A stretch of DNA of 64,000 nucleotides, from NCBI GenBank assembly GCA_902363555.1, contig CABJAM010000001.1, forward strand, positions 806,001 through 870,000, written 5' to 3'. The DNA is from Lachnospiraceae bacterium. Lineage in GTDB: Bacteria; Bacillota; Clostridia; Lachnospirales; Lachnospiraceae. Below, piece after piece: positions 10,530 to 18,007 of the stretch (position 1 is the first letter of the stretch; the number at the start of each line of letters is the position of its first letter). The notes under the pieces were generated by a model. That model saw only the letters and a list, made by a program, of their open reading frames with translations. It had not been told where the DNA came from and did not search any database. The translations under genes were made by a program, and so were the position numbers.

Positions 10530-11279
10530 ATGGCAGATAAATATGATAAGAGAGCGCCATACCGGCGTTTGGGGCTGAAAAATAGAATAAAGACGCTTTT
10601 AAAGAACCGGCAGGGGGTTACTCTGGTAGAGCTTATCGTTACTTTTGCGCTTTTGAGCATGTTTGCTACATCAACGTGTCTCATGGCTGCATCGGCGATC
10701 AAGGTTTATCATCAAATCCGGGGGCTGAATAATGCATTACAGGTATCCGATACTCTGATGGATAAAATCACCGGTGTGTTCGAAGGGGCTCAGGTGGGGA
10801 GCGCCAAAGGACATCTGGTTAAGGATTCCCGTACGCTGAAGGTTGCTTCGGATGGCTCTTTTGTAGATTTATATGACCGAACGGGAAGCCACATTGTAAT
10901 AACAACAACTGATAGTGGAGGCGTGATCCCTGGCCGGGATATGCCGTCCGAGGTTCTGAAAAACCAACTTCTCATTTATTATTACCCCGTAATAACGAGC
11001 AGGACTGACCCAACGGGTACGGAGATTAAAGAAAGCGTTTATGATGGTGTGGATTGGCGCTATGATACCTCTGCCTATATGGGTTTCTCAATCAAATCAC
11101 TGGACTTTTCGTGGGTTGGAAAGGATGGCGGTGCGTATCCTAAAAATGTTTTTAAGGTCGAACTGGTTCTGACCAGTGACCGCTACGGCGAATTCAATTC
11201 GACCCGGTTTGTGGAGTGCTATAATTTCTCGTCGGCAGAAGCTGCGGCAAATATAAGTACTGTAGACAGCCTGAGGTAA
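10530..11279 (+). CDS. PilW-like minor prepilin
   Basis: A 249-residue protein with a long basic leader ending in Gly29, then VTLVELIVTFALLSMF, a textbook class III signal with Glu at +5. The remaining roughly 200 residues would be exposed and form the pilin globular domain. It closes the pilin operon: a strong bidirectional terminator starts about 60 bases after its stop. With the PilX-like and PilV-like genes it makes a set like the PilV/PilW/PilX minor pilins that prime type IV pilus assembly in Gram-negative bacteria. The PilW name is by size and position. Confidence 0.78.
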   Translation: MADKYDKRAPYRRLGLKNRIKTLLKNRQGVTLVELIVTFALLSMFATSTCLMAASAIKVYHQIRGLNNALQVSDTLMDKITGVFEGAQVGSAKGHLVKDSRTLKVASDGSFVDLYDRTGSHIVITTTDSGGVIPGRDMPSEVLKNQLLIYYYPVITSRTDPTGTEIKESVYDGVDWRYDTSAYMGFSIKSLDFSWVGKDGGAYPKNVFKVELVLTSDRYGEFNSTRFVECYNFSSAEAAANISTVDSLR

Positions 11280-11335
11280 TGTTATTTTCAGAATTAGAGC
11301 GAATTAGAATATTCATTTGACAATAAGAAATTAAA

Positions 11336-11380
11336 GAACAGCAGCCCGAGAAAATTAAATTTCTTCGGGCTGTTGTTTTT
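11336..11380. terminator. Bidirectional terminator between pilin operon and superoxide reductase gene
   Basis: A hairpin with arms AACAGCAGCCCGA and TCGGGCTGTTGTT (one G-U pair), followed by T5 on the plus strand and a T-rich stretch on the minus strand. It sits between two convergent stop codons, so it can end both transcripts. Confidence 0.8.
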
Positions 11381-11385
11381 CAATT

Positions 11386-11805
11386 TTATAATTCACATTT
11401 CCAAAGCCCATGCAGATTACAGTAAGCATAAGCCGCGATCACCTTATCCCCGTCCACCAGCGAAAAGTGCGCCACCGGTTCTGCATTGGCACAGTTCTTA
11501 TCCGAACACAGGTGTACGAGCTGGCAGCCATTTTCCGTATGCAGGCAAACCCAGCCGATACTGTGCTCCTCCGTCATAGGGTGGTAAATACTACCAACCT
11601 TCACCGTCACTTCCCGGCCATTGACCTCTATTACCGGAATATGCTTTTCACCGGCGCCCTCGCTCTTGGTGGCATCCATCACCTCATAGCCTTCCGGTAT
11701 CTGGTGTCCGGTGAGGATCGTGTGGCCGTTGGAGGATTCACAGCAGACCACATTTAAAATACATTCAGCTTCTTTGTTATAAAGAAATACAGGTGCAGCA
11801 GACAT
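11386..11805 (-). CDS. Superoxide reductase (neelaredoxin/desulfoferrodoxin family)
   Basis: A 139-residue cytoplasmic protein that should reduce superoxide to hydrogen peroxide with electrons from rubredoxin, an oxygen defence of strict anaerobes. The ligands of the Fe(His)4Cys site are visible in order: His in EKHIPVIE, two His in HPMTEEHSIGW, then Cys and His in YCNLHGLW near the C-terminus. The N-terminal region has scattered Cys (AECILNVVCC) but no clean CxxC pair, so the extra rubredoxin-like iron centre of class I enzymes looks degenerate or absent. The ATG at 11805 is preferred over an upstream in-frame start because AAAGGA lies 8 bases before it. It is 88 bases downstream of the PurF-like gene and may share its transcript. 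Confidence 0.85.
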   Translation of the reverse strand: MSAAPVFLYNKEAECILNVVCCESSNGHTILTGHQIPEGYEVMDATKSEGAGEKHIPVIEVNGREVTVKVGSIYHPMTEEHSIGWVCLHTENGCQLVHLCSDKNCANAEPVAHFSLVDGDKVIAAYAYCNLHGLWKCEL

Positions 11806-11893
11806 AATCAACATCCTTTCTTGTAATAAAATGTTCAATACTTCAAGGGTATTATGTCACGCATTTCTTCGGAATATTCAAAACAATTTTTAA

Positions 11894-13375
11894 TTATAAA
11901 ATCCCTGGCGCTTCCCCATTGCTCTGACTATGGCAGGCGCCGCCACACCCGGAGCATCCTTTACCGCTCCAGCAGTAAGTACACAGCTTCTCCTCCGGCA
12001 GGCCGATGGAAGTGACCAGATCATCCAGCCGGTGGAAGCGCAGCGTTGTGAAATTCTGCCGTCTGCGTATTTCCTCGACCATTTCTTCGTAATTGCGGCT
12101 TTCCGGATTGGCGTAATCGTACAGCGTGTCCATAGAAACATTGTCGCCCTCGCGGTCGCGGATGACGCGGCGGGTGATCAGGTCCAGGTCGGAGCTGGAC
12201 CGGGAAAAATTCAGGTATGGGCAGCCAAACAGCAGTGGCGGGCATGCCGGCCGGATATGCACCTCGCGGGCGCCGCTGTTATAGAGAAATTCCGTCGTTT
12301 CTCCAAGCTGCGTGCCACGGACGATGGAGTCGTCGATCAGCAGCAGGCTCTTATCCCGGATCAGCGCGTCCACTGGGATCAGTTTCATTCGGGCAATAAG
12401 ATTGCGCTGCTGCTGGTTCTGCGGCATGAAGGAGCGGGGCCAGGTTGGCGTATATTTAATAAATGGACGGGCAAATGGAATCCCGGAGGCATTGGCGTAG
12501 CCCACGGCATGAGCGATACCGGAGTCGGGAACTCCGGCCACGATATCCGGACGGATATTTCCGCCCTCGGCCATATCGTGCTTGGCCAGCATAGCGCCGC
12601 AATTATAGCGCATGACCTCCACATTGATACCTTCGTAAGCGGATGTGGGATAACCGTAGTATACCCAGAGGAAGGAGCAGATCTGCATTTTCTCACCGGG
12701 AGCCTTTAACTGGGTCATCCCCTCCGGATTGATCGCGACGATCTCACCGGGGCCCAGCTCGTAAAAGTCATGGTACCCCAGATTAATATAGGCAAAGCTT
12801 TCAAACGAAGCACAGTAGGCATCTTCTTTTTCTCCGATCACCATCGGTGTGCGGCCCAGCTTATCTCTGGATGCGATAATGCCATCCTTTGTCAGCAAAA
12901 GCATCGTCATGGAGCCATCGATCATATCCTGGGCAAAGGATATGCCCTCGGTAAAGGTTGCCTGGGAATCGATCAGAGTGGCCACTAATTCTGTCGTATT
13001 AATACGTCCGCCGCTGTGTTCAAGAAAATGGGTATGGCCTTTTTCGTAAACATATTTCAGCAGCTCCGTTTCATTGTTGATCTTTCCAACCGTGGTCAGA
13101 GCATAGCTGCCCAGATGGGATTGGATAAGTAAAGGCTGAGGCTCAGTGTCGGAAATGCATCCGATGCCGATATTTCCCTCAAGCTCATCGACGTCGTGTT
13201 CAAATTTTGTCCGAAATGGAGAATTTTCAATATTGTGGATGCTGCGGTTAAAGCCATTGGGCCCATATACGGCCATGCCGCCCCGCTTTGTTCCGAGATG
13301 TGAATGATAGTCTATGCCGAAAAATAAATCTAATGTACAACTTTTCTTTGATACAACACCAAATATACCGCCCAT
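11894..13375 (-). CDS. PurF-like amidophosphoribosyltransferase paralogue without glutaminase residues
   Basis: A 493-residue protein with the two-domain plan of glutamine PRPP amidotransferase. The C-terminal phosphoribosyltransferase domain is intact, with PRPP motif LLLIDDSIVRGTQ and upstream VPDSGIAHAVGYANASG. The N-terminal Ntn domain starts MGGIFGVVS where true PurF has MCGIxG, so the catalytic Cys1 is Gly. The oxyanion-hole HNG segment reads TVG (TTVGKINN). The start is the ATG at 13375, 8 bases after AGGAG; the alternative GTG at 13384 adds only three residues. The tail carries CTYCWSGKGCSGCGGAC, a possible metal or Fe-S site. It may use ammonia directly, act on another amine, or be regulatory. 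Family membership is firm; the reaction is not. Confidence 0.8.
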   Translation of the reverse strand: MGGIFGVVSKKSCTLDLFFGIDYHSHLGTKRGGMAVYGPNGFNRSIHNIENSPFRTKFEHDVDELEGNIGIGCISDTEPQPLLIQSHLGSYALTTVGKINNETELLKYVYEKGHTHFLEHSGGRINTTELVATLIDSQATFTEGISFAQDMIDGSMTMLLLTKDGIIASRDKLGRTPMVIGEKEDAYCASFESFAYINLGYHDFYELGPGEIVAINPEGMTQLKAPGEKMQICSFLWVYYGYPTSAYEGINVEVMRYNCGAMLAKHDMAEGGNIRPDIVAGVPDSGIAHAVGYANASGIPFARPFIKYTPTWPRSFMPQNQQQRNLIARMKLIPVDALIRDKSLLLIDDSIVRGTQLGETTEFLYNSGAREVHIRPACPPLLFGCPYLNFSRSSSDLDLITRRVIRDREGDNVSMDTLYDYANPESRNYEEMVEEIRRRQNFTTLRFHRLDDLVTSIGLPEEKLCTYCWSGKGCSGCGGACHSQSNGEAPGIL

Positions 13376-13458
13376 GGCTGTCACTCCTGTTCAATTTCTA
13401 TGATTATAGATAAAGTGTAATTGTTATCTGTCTTGTTGCGTGCATTGCGCCTTTGCGC

Positions 13459-13591
13459 AGCTTTAGCCTGGCGTATGCCCGAATGGCATACCCTGAATTG
13501 CGGGTAAACAGCCGTAGGATTCTGGAGGCTTTAGCCAGGCGTGTGCCCGAAGGGGCATACCCTGTTGCGCGTAGCAAGTATTTCCAGAATT
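13459..13591. repeat. Paired palindromic intergenic repeat in a 535-bp gene-free stretch
   Basis: Two related copies, 13459-13502 and 13528-13572, each reading roughly (A/G)GCTTTAGCC(T/A)GGCGT(A/G)TGCCCGA. Each has a small hairpin: GTATGCC/GGCATAC in the first, GTGTGCCC/GGGCATAC in the second. The second copy is also enclosed by ATTCTGGA and TCCAGAAT arms at 13519 and 13583. This resembles a REP-type extragenic element. The rest of 13376-13910 is AT-rich (13620-13720) and holds a terminator, with no supportable gene. Confidence 0.6.
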
Positions 13592-13787
13592 TTATCATAT
13601 CATATCCTGGGAGGTGAAAACAATACAATTTATTAAAAATTCTAATCAAATTATGCATGAAAGTTATAAATATAAGATATATATATAAAAATATATAAGT
13701 TAAACTTATAAAAACTGCGTTTTTTTCTTGCATACCGGATTGCGACGTATCGCACGGTAAATTTGTGCTGTAATACCAGCGAAGCAT

Positions 13788-13827
13788 TAAAAGGCGCTCC
13801 TGTGGCTGACCACCACAGAAACGCCTT
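13788..13827 (-). terminator. Terminator of the metal ATPase gene
   Basis: On the minus strand AAGGCG and CGCCTT enclose an inner CTGTGG/CCACAG stem, followed by TTTTAAT. It lies about 85 bases after the ATPase stop codon. Confidence 0.65.
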
Positions 13828-13910
13828 AGAGCGTGAACGAAAAATACTTCCCGCCATCTGCATGCCCCAATTCGCGGTATATTTGACCCGAATTCAGGAT
13901 ACATAGCCCG

Positions 13911-16541
13911 CTATTTTTTTAGATGCTCTTTTATTAGCTTATAGATCTGAATGACAAATGTAGGTATAAATGCCATGAGGTAGACGATCCCTACCTGTCC
14001 GGCGTTAAGTGTAGCCACTGAGAACAGCCTGTGGAGCGCCGGAACGAAAAGTACGACGTTGATAAGTACGAGTCCGGCTCCGAAAGCGGCCAGGCACCAC
14101 CAGTTGCGGGAAATCGGATTTCCGAAAAGGGAGTGGTCGCTGCGGCAGTTAAATCCGTGGAATAGCCGGGCAATGGTCAGTGTGGCAAAGGCCATGGTGC
14201 TGGCCACGGCGGAGCTGGTGCCAAGACCTACATAGAAGGCGGTCATTGTGCCGGCGGCGATCAGTCCGCCGTAAACAGCCAGATGCAGCAGGAATTTCCG
14301 GTTCAGGATGCTTTCTTTTGGATTACGCGGTTTTTCCGACAAAATATCGTTATCCGCCGGTTCCATACCGATGGCAATGGCCGGCAGGGAGTCGGTGAGC
14401 AGGTTGATAAACAGCAGGTGTACCGGGGCAAAGGGTACCGGCAGTCCGGCAATTGATGTATAAAGCACAGCCAGGATGCCGGCGGCATTGCCGGAAAGCA
14501 GGAACTGGATAGCATTTTTGATATTCCGGTAAACATTACGGCCATTGGCCACAGCCTTTATAATGGTGGCGAAATTATCATCCTGAAGGATCATGGATGC
14601 GGCATCCTTGGACACCTCGGTACCGGTGATCCCCATGGCCACGCCGATATCGGCCTTTTTCAGCGCGGGAGCATCGTTGACACCGTCGCCTGTCATGGAA
14701 ACGATGCGGCCCTTGCGCTGCCATGCATCCACGATACGTATTTTATTTTCCGGTGAAACCCGGGCGTACACGGATATGCGTTCAATATCCTGATCCAACT
14801 GGGCGTCTGTCATGGCGTCCAGCTCACTGCCGGTGATCGCCATATCGCCGTCCACGAATATACCAATCTGCCGGGCAATGGCCGTGGCCGTGACTTTGTG
14901 ATCGCCGGTGATCATAATGGGCTTAATGCCGGCCCGGCGGGCGTCTGCGACGGCGGCTTTAGATTCCTCCCGGGGCGGATCGATGATGGATACAAGGCCC
15001 ATAAACGTAAAGTTGTTTTCGTTATCCATGGTTAGCTGGTCATCGGCGGCGTCCTCCCGGTAGCCGAAGGCCAGAACCCGCAGGCCGTTTTCCGAAAAAT
15101 CCATATTCTGAGCGAGGATGCGCTGCCGGTCCTCATCCGTGATGGGGCGGGTTTTTAACGCCATCCCCGTCGGCCGGGCGCCCTGCGTATATGCGATTTT
15201 AGTTGTCCGCGACAGCAGGACATCCACTGCGCCCTTGGTGAGGACCACCGGCTCCCCATGGACCCGGTATTTCGTACTCATCAGCTTCCGGTCCGAATCA
15301 AAAGGAATTTCTTCCAGACGGGGCATCATCTCGCGGATGACATTGTGGTCAATGCCCGCGGCCTGAGCCATTTCCAGAAGACAGTACTCCGTCGGGTCGC
15401 CGATGCCATTGCCATTGGCATAGGACGAATCATTGGTCAATATGGCATCATAGAGCAGATAGCGGTGAAGCTGGTTGTGCAGGTCCATGGTGGACGGCGT
15501 ATAGATCTGACCATCCAGATAAATCTGCTGTACCGTCATTTTATTCTGGGTCAGTGTACCGGTTTTATCCGAGCAGATGACGGAGACACAGCCCAGGCTT
15601 TCCACAGCCTTTAATTCCTTGACAACGGCATTTTCACGGACCATTTTCTGGGTGCCAATGGCCTGGACAATGGTCACGATGGAGCTGAGCGCCTCCGGGA
15701 TGGCGGCCACAGCCAAAGCGACAGCAAACATGAGGGCGTCGATAAAGGTCATGTGGCGGTAAAGGCTGAGGCCAAAGACAACGGCGCAGATGACCATAAT
15801 AATGATCGCCAGCTTTTTACTGAACTGGTCCAGGCTGACTTGCAGCGGCGTCTTCTTCTCCTTTGTATCGTTCATTAGTGTGGCAATTTTGCCGATTTCC
15901 GTATGCATACCAGTGCCGGTGACCAGCACTGTGGTCCGGCCGTAGGTGACCAGGCTGCCGGAATAGACCATGTTCACACGGTCGCCCAGCGCCTGCTCAC
16001 CGTCAAGACAGACGTCCTTTTTATCCACATTGGTGGATTCGCCGGTGAGAGAGCTTTCATTGACCTGAAGCGAATAATTGTACAAAATCCGTCCGTCCGC
16101 GGAAATCAGGTCGCCGGCTTCCAGCAAAAGGATATCGCCGGGAACGATCTGCCGGGAATCGATCTCCTCCTTGCGACCATCTCTGAGCACCTTGGCTTTC
16201 GGAGCGGACAGCGCTTTCAGGGAATCCAGTGATTTCTGAGCCTTGGCATACTGAACGGTTCCGAGGATCGCATTGAGAATGATCACGGCCACAATGACAA
16301 TCGTACTTTCCAGATTGCCCGAAATCATGGAAATGATCGCGGCAATGATAAGGATGATCACCAGCAGATCGCAGAACTGGCTTAAAAATACGTGTAACAG
16401 ACTTTTCTTTTTGGATTCCATGAGGGCATTTTCACCGTGGGTTTCCAGCAATTGTCCGGCCTGCTCACCAGTCAGGCCGTCTGCGGATACGGATAGCGCC
16501 GCCAGGGCTTCCTCTTTTGTCATTTGATAAAATTCTTTCAA
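13911..16541 (-). CDS. P2-type cation-transporting ATPase, probable Mn2+ (or Ca2+) exporter
   Basis: A membrane pump of about 876 residues. Visible motifs are the N-terminal cation ATPase domain, TGES in the actuator domain (about 168), PEAL in helix M4 (about 283), the phosphorylation motif DKTGTLT (Asp about 325), TGDGVNDAP in the hinge, and a C-terminal helix bundle with LLFINLLTDSLPAIAIGMEP. By family it would be called a PMCA/SERCA-like calcium ATPase. The leader carries a probable yybP-ykoY manganese riboswitch, and related ATPases under that RNA (lactococcal YoaB, streptococcal MgtA/CaxP) work in Mn2+ tolerance, so Mn2+ export is the better guess. Start: AGGAGG is directly followed by an in-frame GTG at 16550, too close to use; TTG at 16541 has 7-base spacing and is preferred. 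Confidence 0.88.
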   Translation of the reverse strand: MKEFYQMTKEEALAALSVSADGLTGEQAGQLLETHGENALMESKKKSLLHVFLSQFCDLLVIILIIAAIISMISGNLESTIVIVAVIILNAILGTVQYAKAQKSLDSLKALSAPKAKVLRDGRKEEIDSRQIVPGDILLLEAGDLISADGRILYNYSLQVNESSLTGESTNVDKKDVCLDGEQALGDRVNMVYSGSLVTYGRTTVLVTGTGMHTEIGKIATLMNDTKEKKTPLQVSLDQFSKKLAIIIMVICAVVFGLSLYRHMTFIDALMFAVALAVAAIPEALSSIVTIVQAIGTQKMVRENAVVKELKAVESLGCVSVICSDKTGTLTQNKMTVQQIYLDGQIYTPSTMDLHNQLHRYLLYDAILTNDSSYANGNGIGDPTEYCLLEMAQAAGIDHNVIREMMPRLEEIPFDSDRKLMSTKYRVHGEPVVLTKGAVDVLLSRTTKIAYTQGARPTGMALKTRPITDEDRQRILAQNMDFSENGLRVLAFGYREDAADDQLTMDNENNFTFMGLVSIIDPPREESKAAVADARRAGIKPIMITGDHKVTATAIARQIGIFVDGDMAITGSELDAMTDAQLDQDIERISVYARVSPENKIRIVDAWQRKGRIVSMTGDGVNDAPALKKADIGVAMGITGTEVSKDAASMILQDDNFATIIKAVANGRNVYRNIKNAIQFLLSGNAAGILAVLYTSIAGLPVPFAPVHLLFINLLTDSLPAIAIGMEPADNDILSEKPRNPKESILNRKFLLHLAVYGGLIAAGTMTAFYVGLGTSSAVASTMAFATLTIARLFHGFNCRSDHSLFGNPISRNWWCLAAFGAGLVLINVVLFVPALHRLFSVATLNAGQVGIVYLMAFIPTFVIQIYKLIKEHLKK

Positions 16542-16572
16542 AATAGACACCTCCTGTGTTTATAGTGTAAAC

Positions 16573-16717
16573 AAAAAAGACTTTTCGTATATCTATTATG
16601 GATACGCAATAATGGCAATGTCTATTCGTTATCGAATAACACAATACGCCACGGGGATTCACCGCGCGATCGTGCGGACGAACACCTGCATATACATAAT
16701 AGATACATGAAAAGTCT
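16573..16717 (-). terminator. Riboswitch expression platform: long terminator stem with a large loop
   Basis: Minus-strand arms AGACTTTTCATGTATCTATTATG (16717-16695) and its near-complement (16600-16578) pair over about 23 positions and are followed by TTTTTTG. The left arm reuses the AGACTTTT that closes the aptamer P1 helix, so ligand binding should prevent this stem and turn the gene on. The loop, about 94 bases, holds further hairpins such as GTTATTCGATAAC. Confidence 0.65.
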
Positions 16718-16795
16718 TGTCACCATGAATGGTACCCATCACCAGAGGACAAGTCCACGTGTTGGTGATGATGAGTTTTCGACTACTCCCTTTTT
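16710..16795 (-). ncRNA. yybP-ykoY family manganese riboswitch aptamer
   Basis: On the minus strand the leader begins AAAAAGGGAGTAG and ends ACAAGACTTTT. These match the two conserved ends of the yybP-ykoY aptamer (consensus near GGGGAGUAG and GCAAGACCUUU), with AAAAG/CUUUU as helix P1. Between them are a CACCA/TGGTG helix with CAACACG near the L3 position and a GGAC-TTG-TCC hairpin. It lies between a good promoter and the ATPase gene. Recognition is by eye, without a covariance model. Confidence 0.72.
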
Positions 16796-16823
16796 ATGTA
16801 TCGGAAGTTATTTTGTTGTAGCT

Positions 16824-16852
16824 ATTGTAAACGATATGGGAGCATTTGGCAA
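16824..16852 (-). promoter_or_regulatory. Promoter of the riboswitch-ATPase transcript
   Basis: TTGCCA at 16852-16847 and TACAAT at 16829-16824 on the minus strand, 17 bases apart. Transcription would begin near 16817, about 20 bases before the aptamer. Confidence 0.6.
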
Positions 16853-16914
16853 GAGGGAATTTTAAATTAAATTTGCCGCATAGGCAATTTAAAATTATGT
16901 TGCAATTTCCAGAG

Positions 16915-16963
16915 TCAAAAATACTGCCTGTATACCCGAATTTCTTCAAGCCATACAGGCAGC
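16915..16963 (-). terminator. Terminator of the ygeX-ygeY-ygeW-arcC operon
   Basis: A perfect 10-bp stem CTGCCTGTAT/ATACAGGCAG with a 19-base loop, followed on the minus strand by ATTTTTGA, 36 bases after the arcC stop. A second small palindrome (AAATTTGCC/GGCAATTTA) lies just beyond at 16863-16892. Confidence 0.75.
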
Positions 16964-16998
16964 ATTTTATCTGTAACCGTTCAGGCAGGTCCGCACAT

Positions 16999-17937
16999 TT
17001 ACTGATGGATCTGCGTACCAGTTTTTCCAAGGATACCGTCCTTGGCCTTCTCCAGCAGCGTGATGAGGGCAGTGCGCCCCGGTGCCGACTGAGCAAATTC
17101 CACAGCGGCCTGAACCTTGGGAAGCATGGAGCCGGGAGCAAAATGCCCTTCCTCGATATACTGCTGAGCTTCCTCTACCGAAAGATCCGACAGCCACTGT
17201 TCATTTTCCCTGCCGAAATTGATGGCCACCTTTTCCACGGCGGTGAGAATGATCAGGCAGTCCGCGTTCAGCTCTTTGGCCAGAACGCAGCTTGCGAAAT
17301 CCTTATCAATGACCGCGCTGGCGCCACGGAGATGATTACCCTTTAAGGTTACCGGTATTCCGCCGCCGCCGCAGGCAATGACGATCTCGCCGGCATCCAC
17401 AAGGGTGCGGATGGCTCCGATTTCCACGATTTCCATAGGCTTGGGCGATGCCACCACACGGCGGTAGCCGCGTCCGGCGTCCTCACGCATTTCATGGCCG
17501 TATTTCTGGGCGGCAATATCTGCGTCCTCCTTGGACATGAAACGGCCGATGGGCTTGGAAGGATTATGGAATGCCGGATCGTTTTCATCTACCCGGACCT
17601 GAGTGACCATAGTCGCTACGGGGATGCCTGTAAGTCCGCGGTTTAATAACTCCTCACGGATGGCATTTTGCAGGTCATAGCCGATGTAGGCCTGGCTCAT
17701 GGCCACACACACGGACAGCGGTGTATTGGGCTGCTTTTCATCCACACGGCTCAGCTCGATCATCGCCTGGTTGATCATACCCACCTGGGGCCCATTGCCA
17801 TGAACGATGATGACCTCATGGCCTTCCTCGATCAGGTCCACGATCGCCTTTGACGTGCTTTTAACAGCGATCATCTGCTCCGGCAATGTATTGCCCAATG
17901 CATTTCCCCCAAGAGCAATAACAATTCTTTTTTTCAT
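16999..17937 (-). CDS. arcC: Carbamate kinase
   Basis: A 312-residue amino-acid-kinase-fold enzyme that converts carbamoyl phosphate and ADP to ATP, ammonia and CO2. Visible motifs: N-terminal ALGGNALG, VHGNGPQVG, ACGGGGIPV, and KVQAAVEFA near the C-terminus, all typical of ArcC. The ATG at 17937 has AGGAGG 8 bases upstream; a longer reading frame to 18066 would overlap ygeW and has no better start. It is last in a four-enzyme operon behind the YgeW carbamoyltransferase, not next to arcA or arcB, so it should harvest ATP from purine-ring breakdown and not from arginine. Confidence 0.95.
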   Translation of the reverse strand: MKKRIVIALGGNALGNTLPEQMIAVKSTSKAIVDLIEEGHEVIIVHGNGPQVGMINQAMIELSRVDEKQPNTPLSVCVAMSQAYIGYDLQNAIREELLNRGLTGIPVATMVTQVRVDENDPAFHNPSKPIGRFMSKEDADIAAQKYGHEMREDAGRGYRRVVASPKPMEIVEIGAIRTLVDAGEIVIACGGGGIPVTLKGNHLRGASAVIDKDFASCVLAKELNADCLIILTAVEKVAINFGRENEQWLSDLSVEEAQQYIEEGHFAPGSMLPKVQAAVEFAQSAPGRTALITLLEKAKDGILGKTGTQIHQ

Positions 17938-18007
17938 AATACCATCCTCCTGTTTTCCCGGGCCGCGGATGCTTTGGCAGCGCAGCCCCTGGGAAAGGAA
18001 TATCAAT

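Noticed and set aside
11930..12709. 259-codon plus-strand frame
   Set aside because: Antisense to the PurF-like gene with its intact PRPP motif.
13404..13904. 166-codon minus-strand frame in the PurF-ATPase gap
   Set aside because: It crosses the palindromic repeats and the ATPase terminator, has no ribosome site, and its composition is unlike its neighbours.
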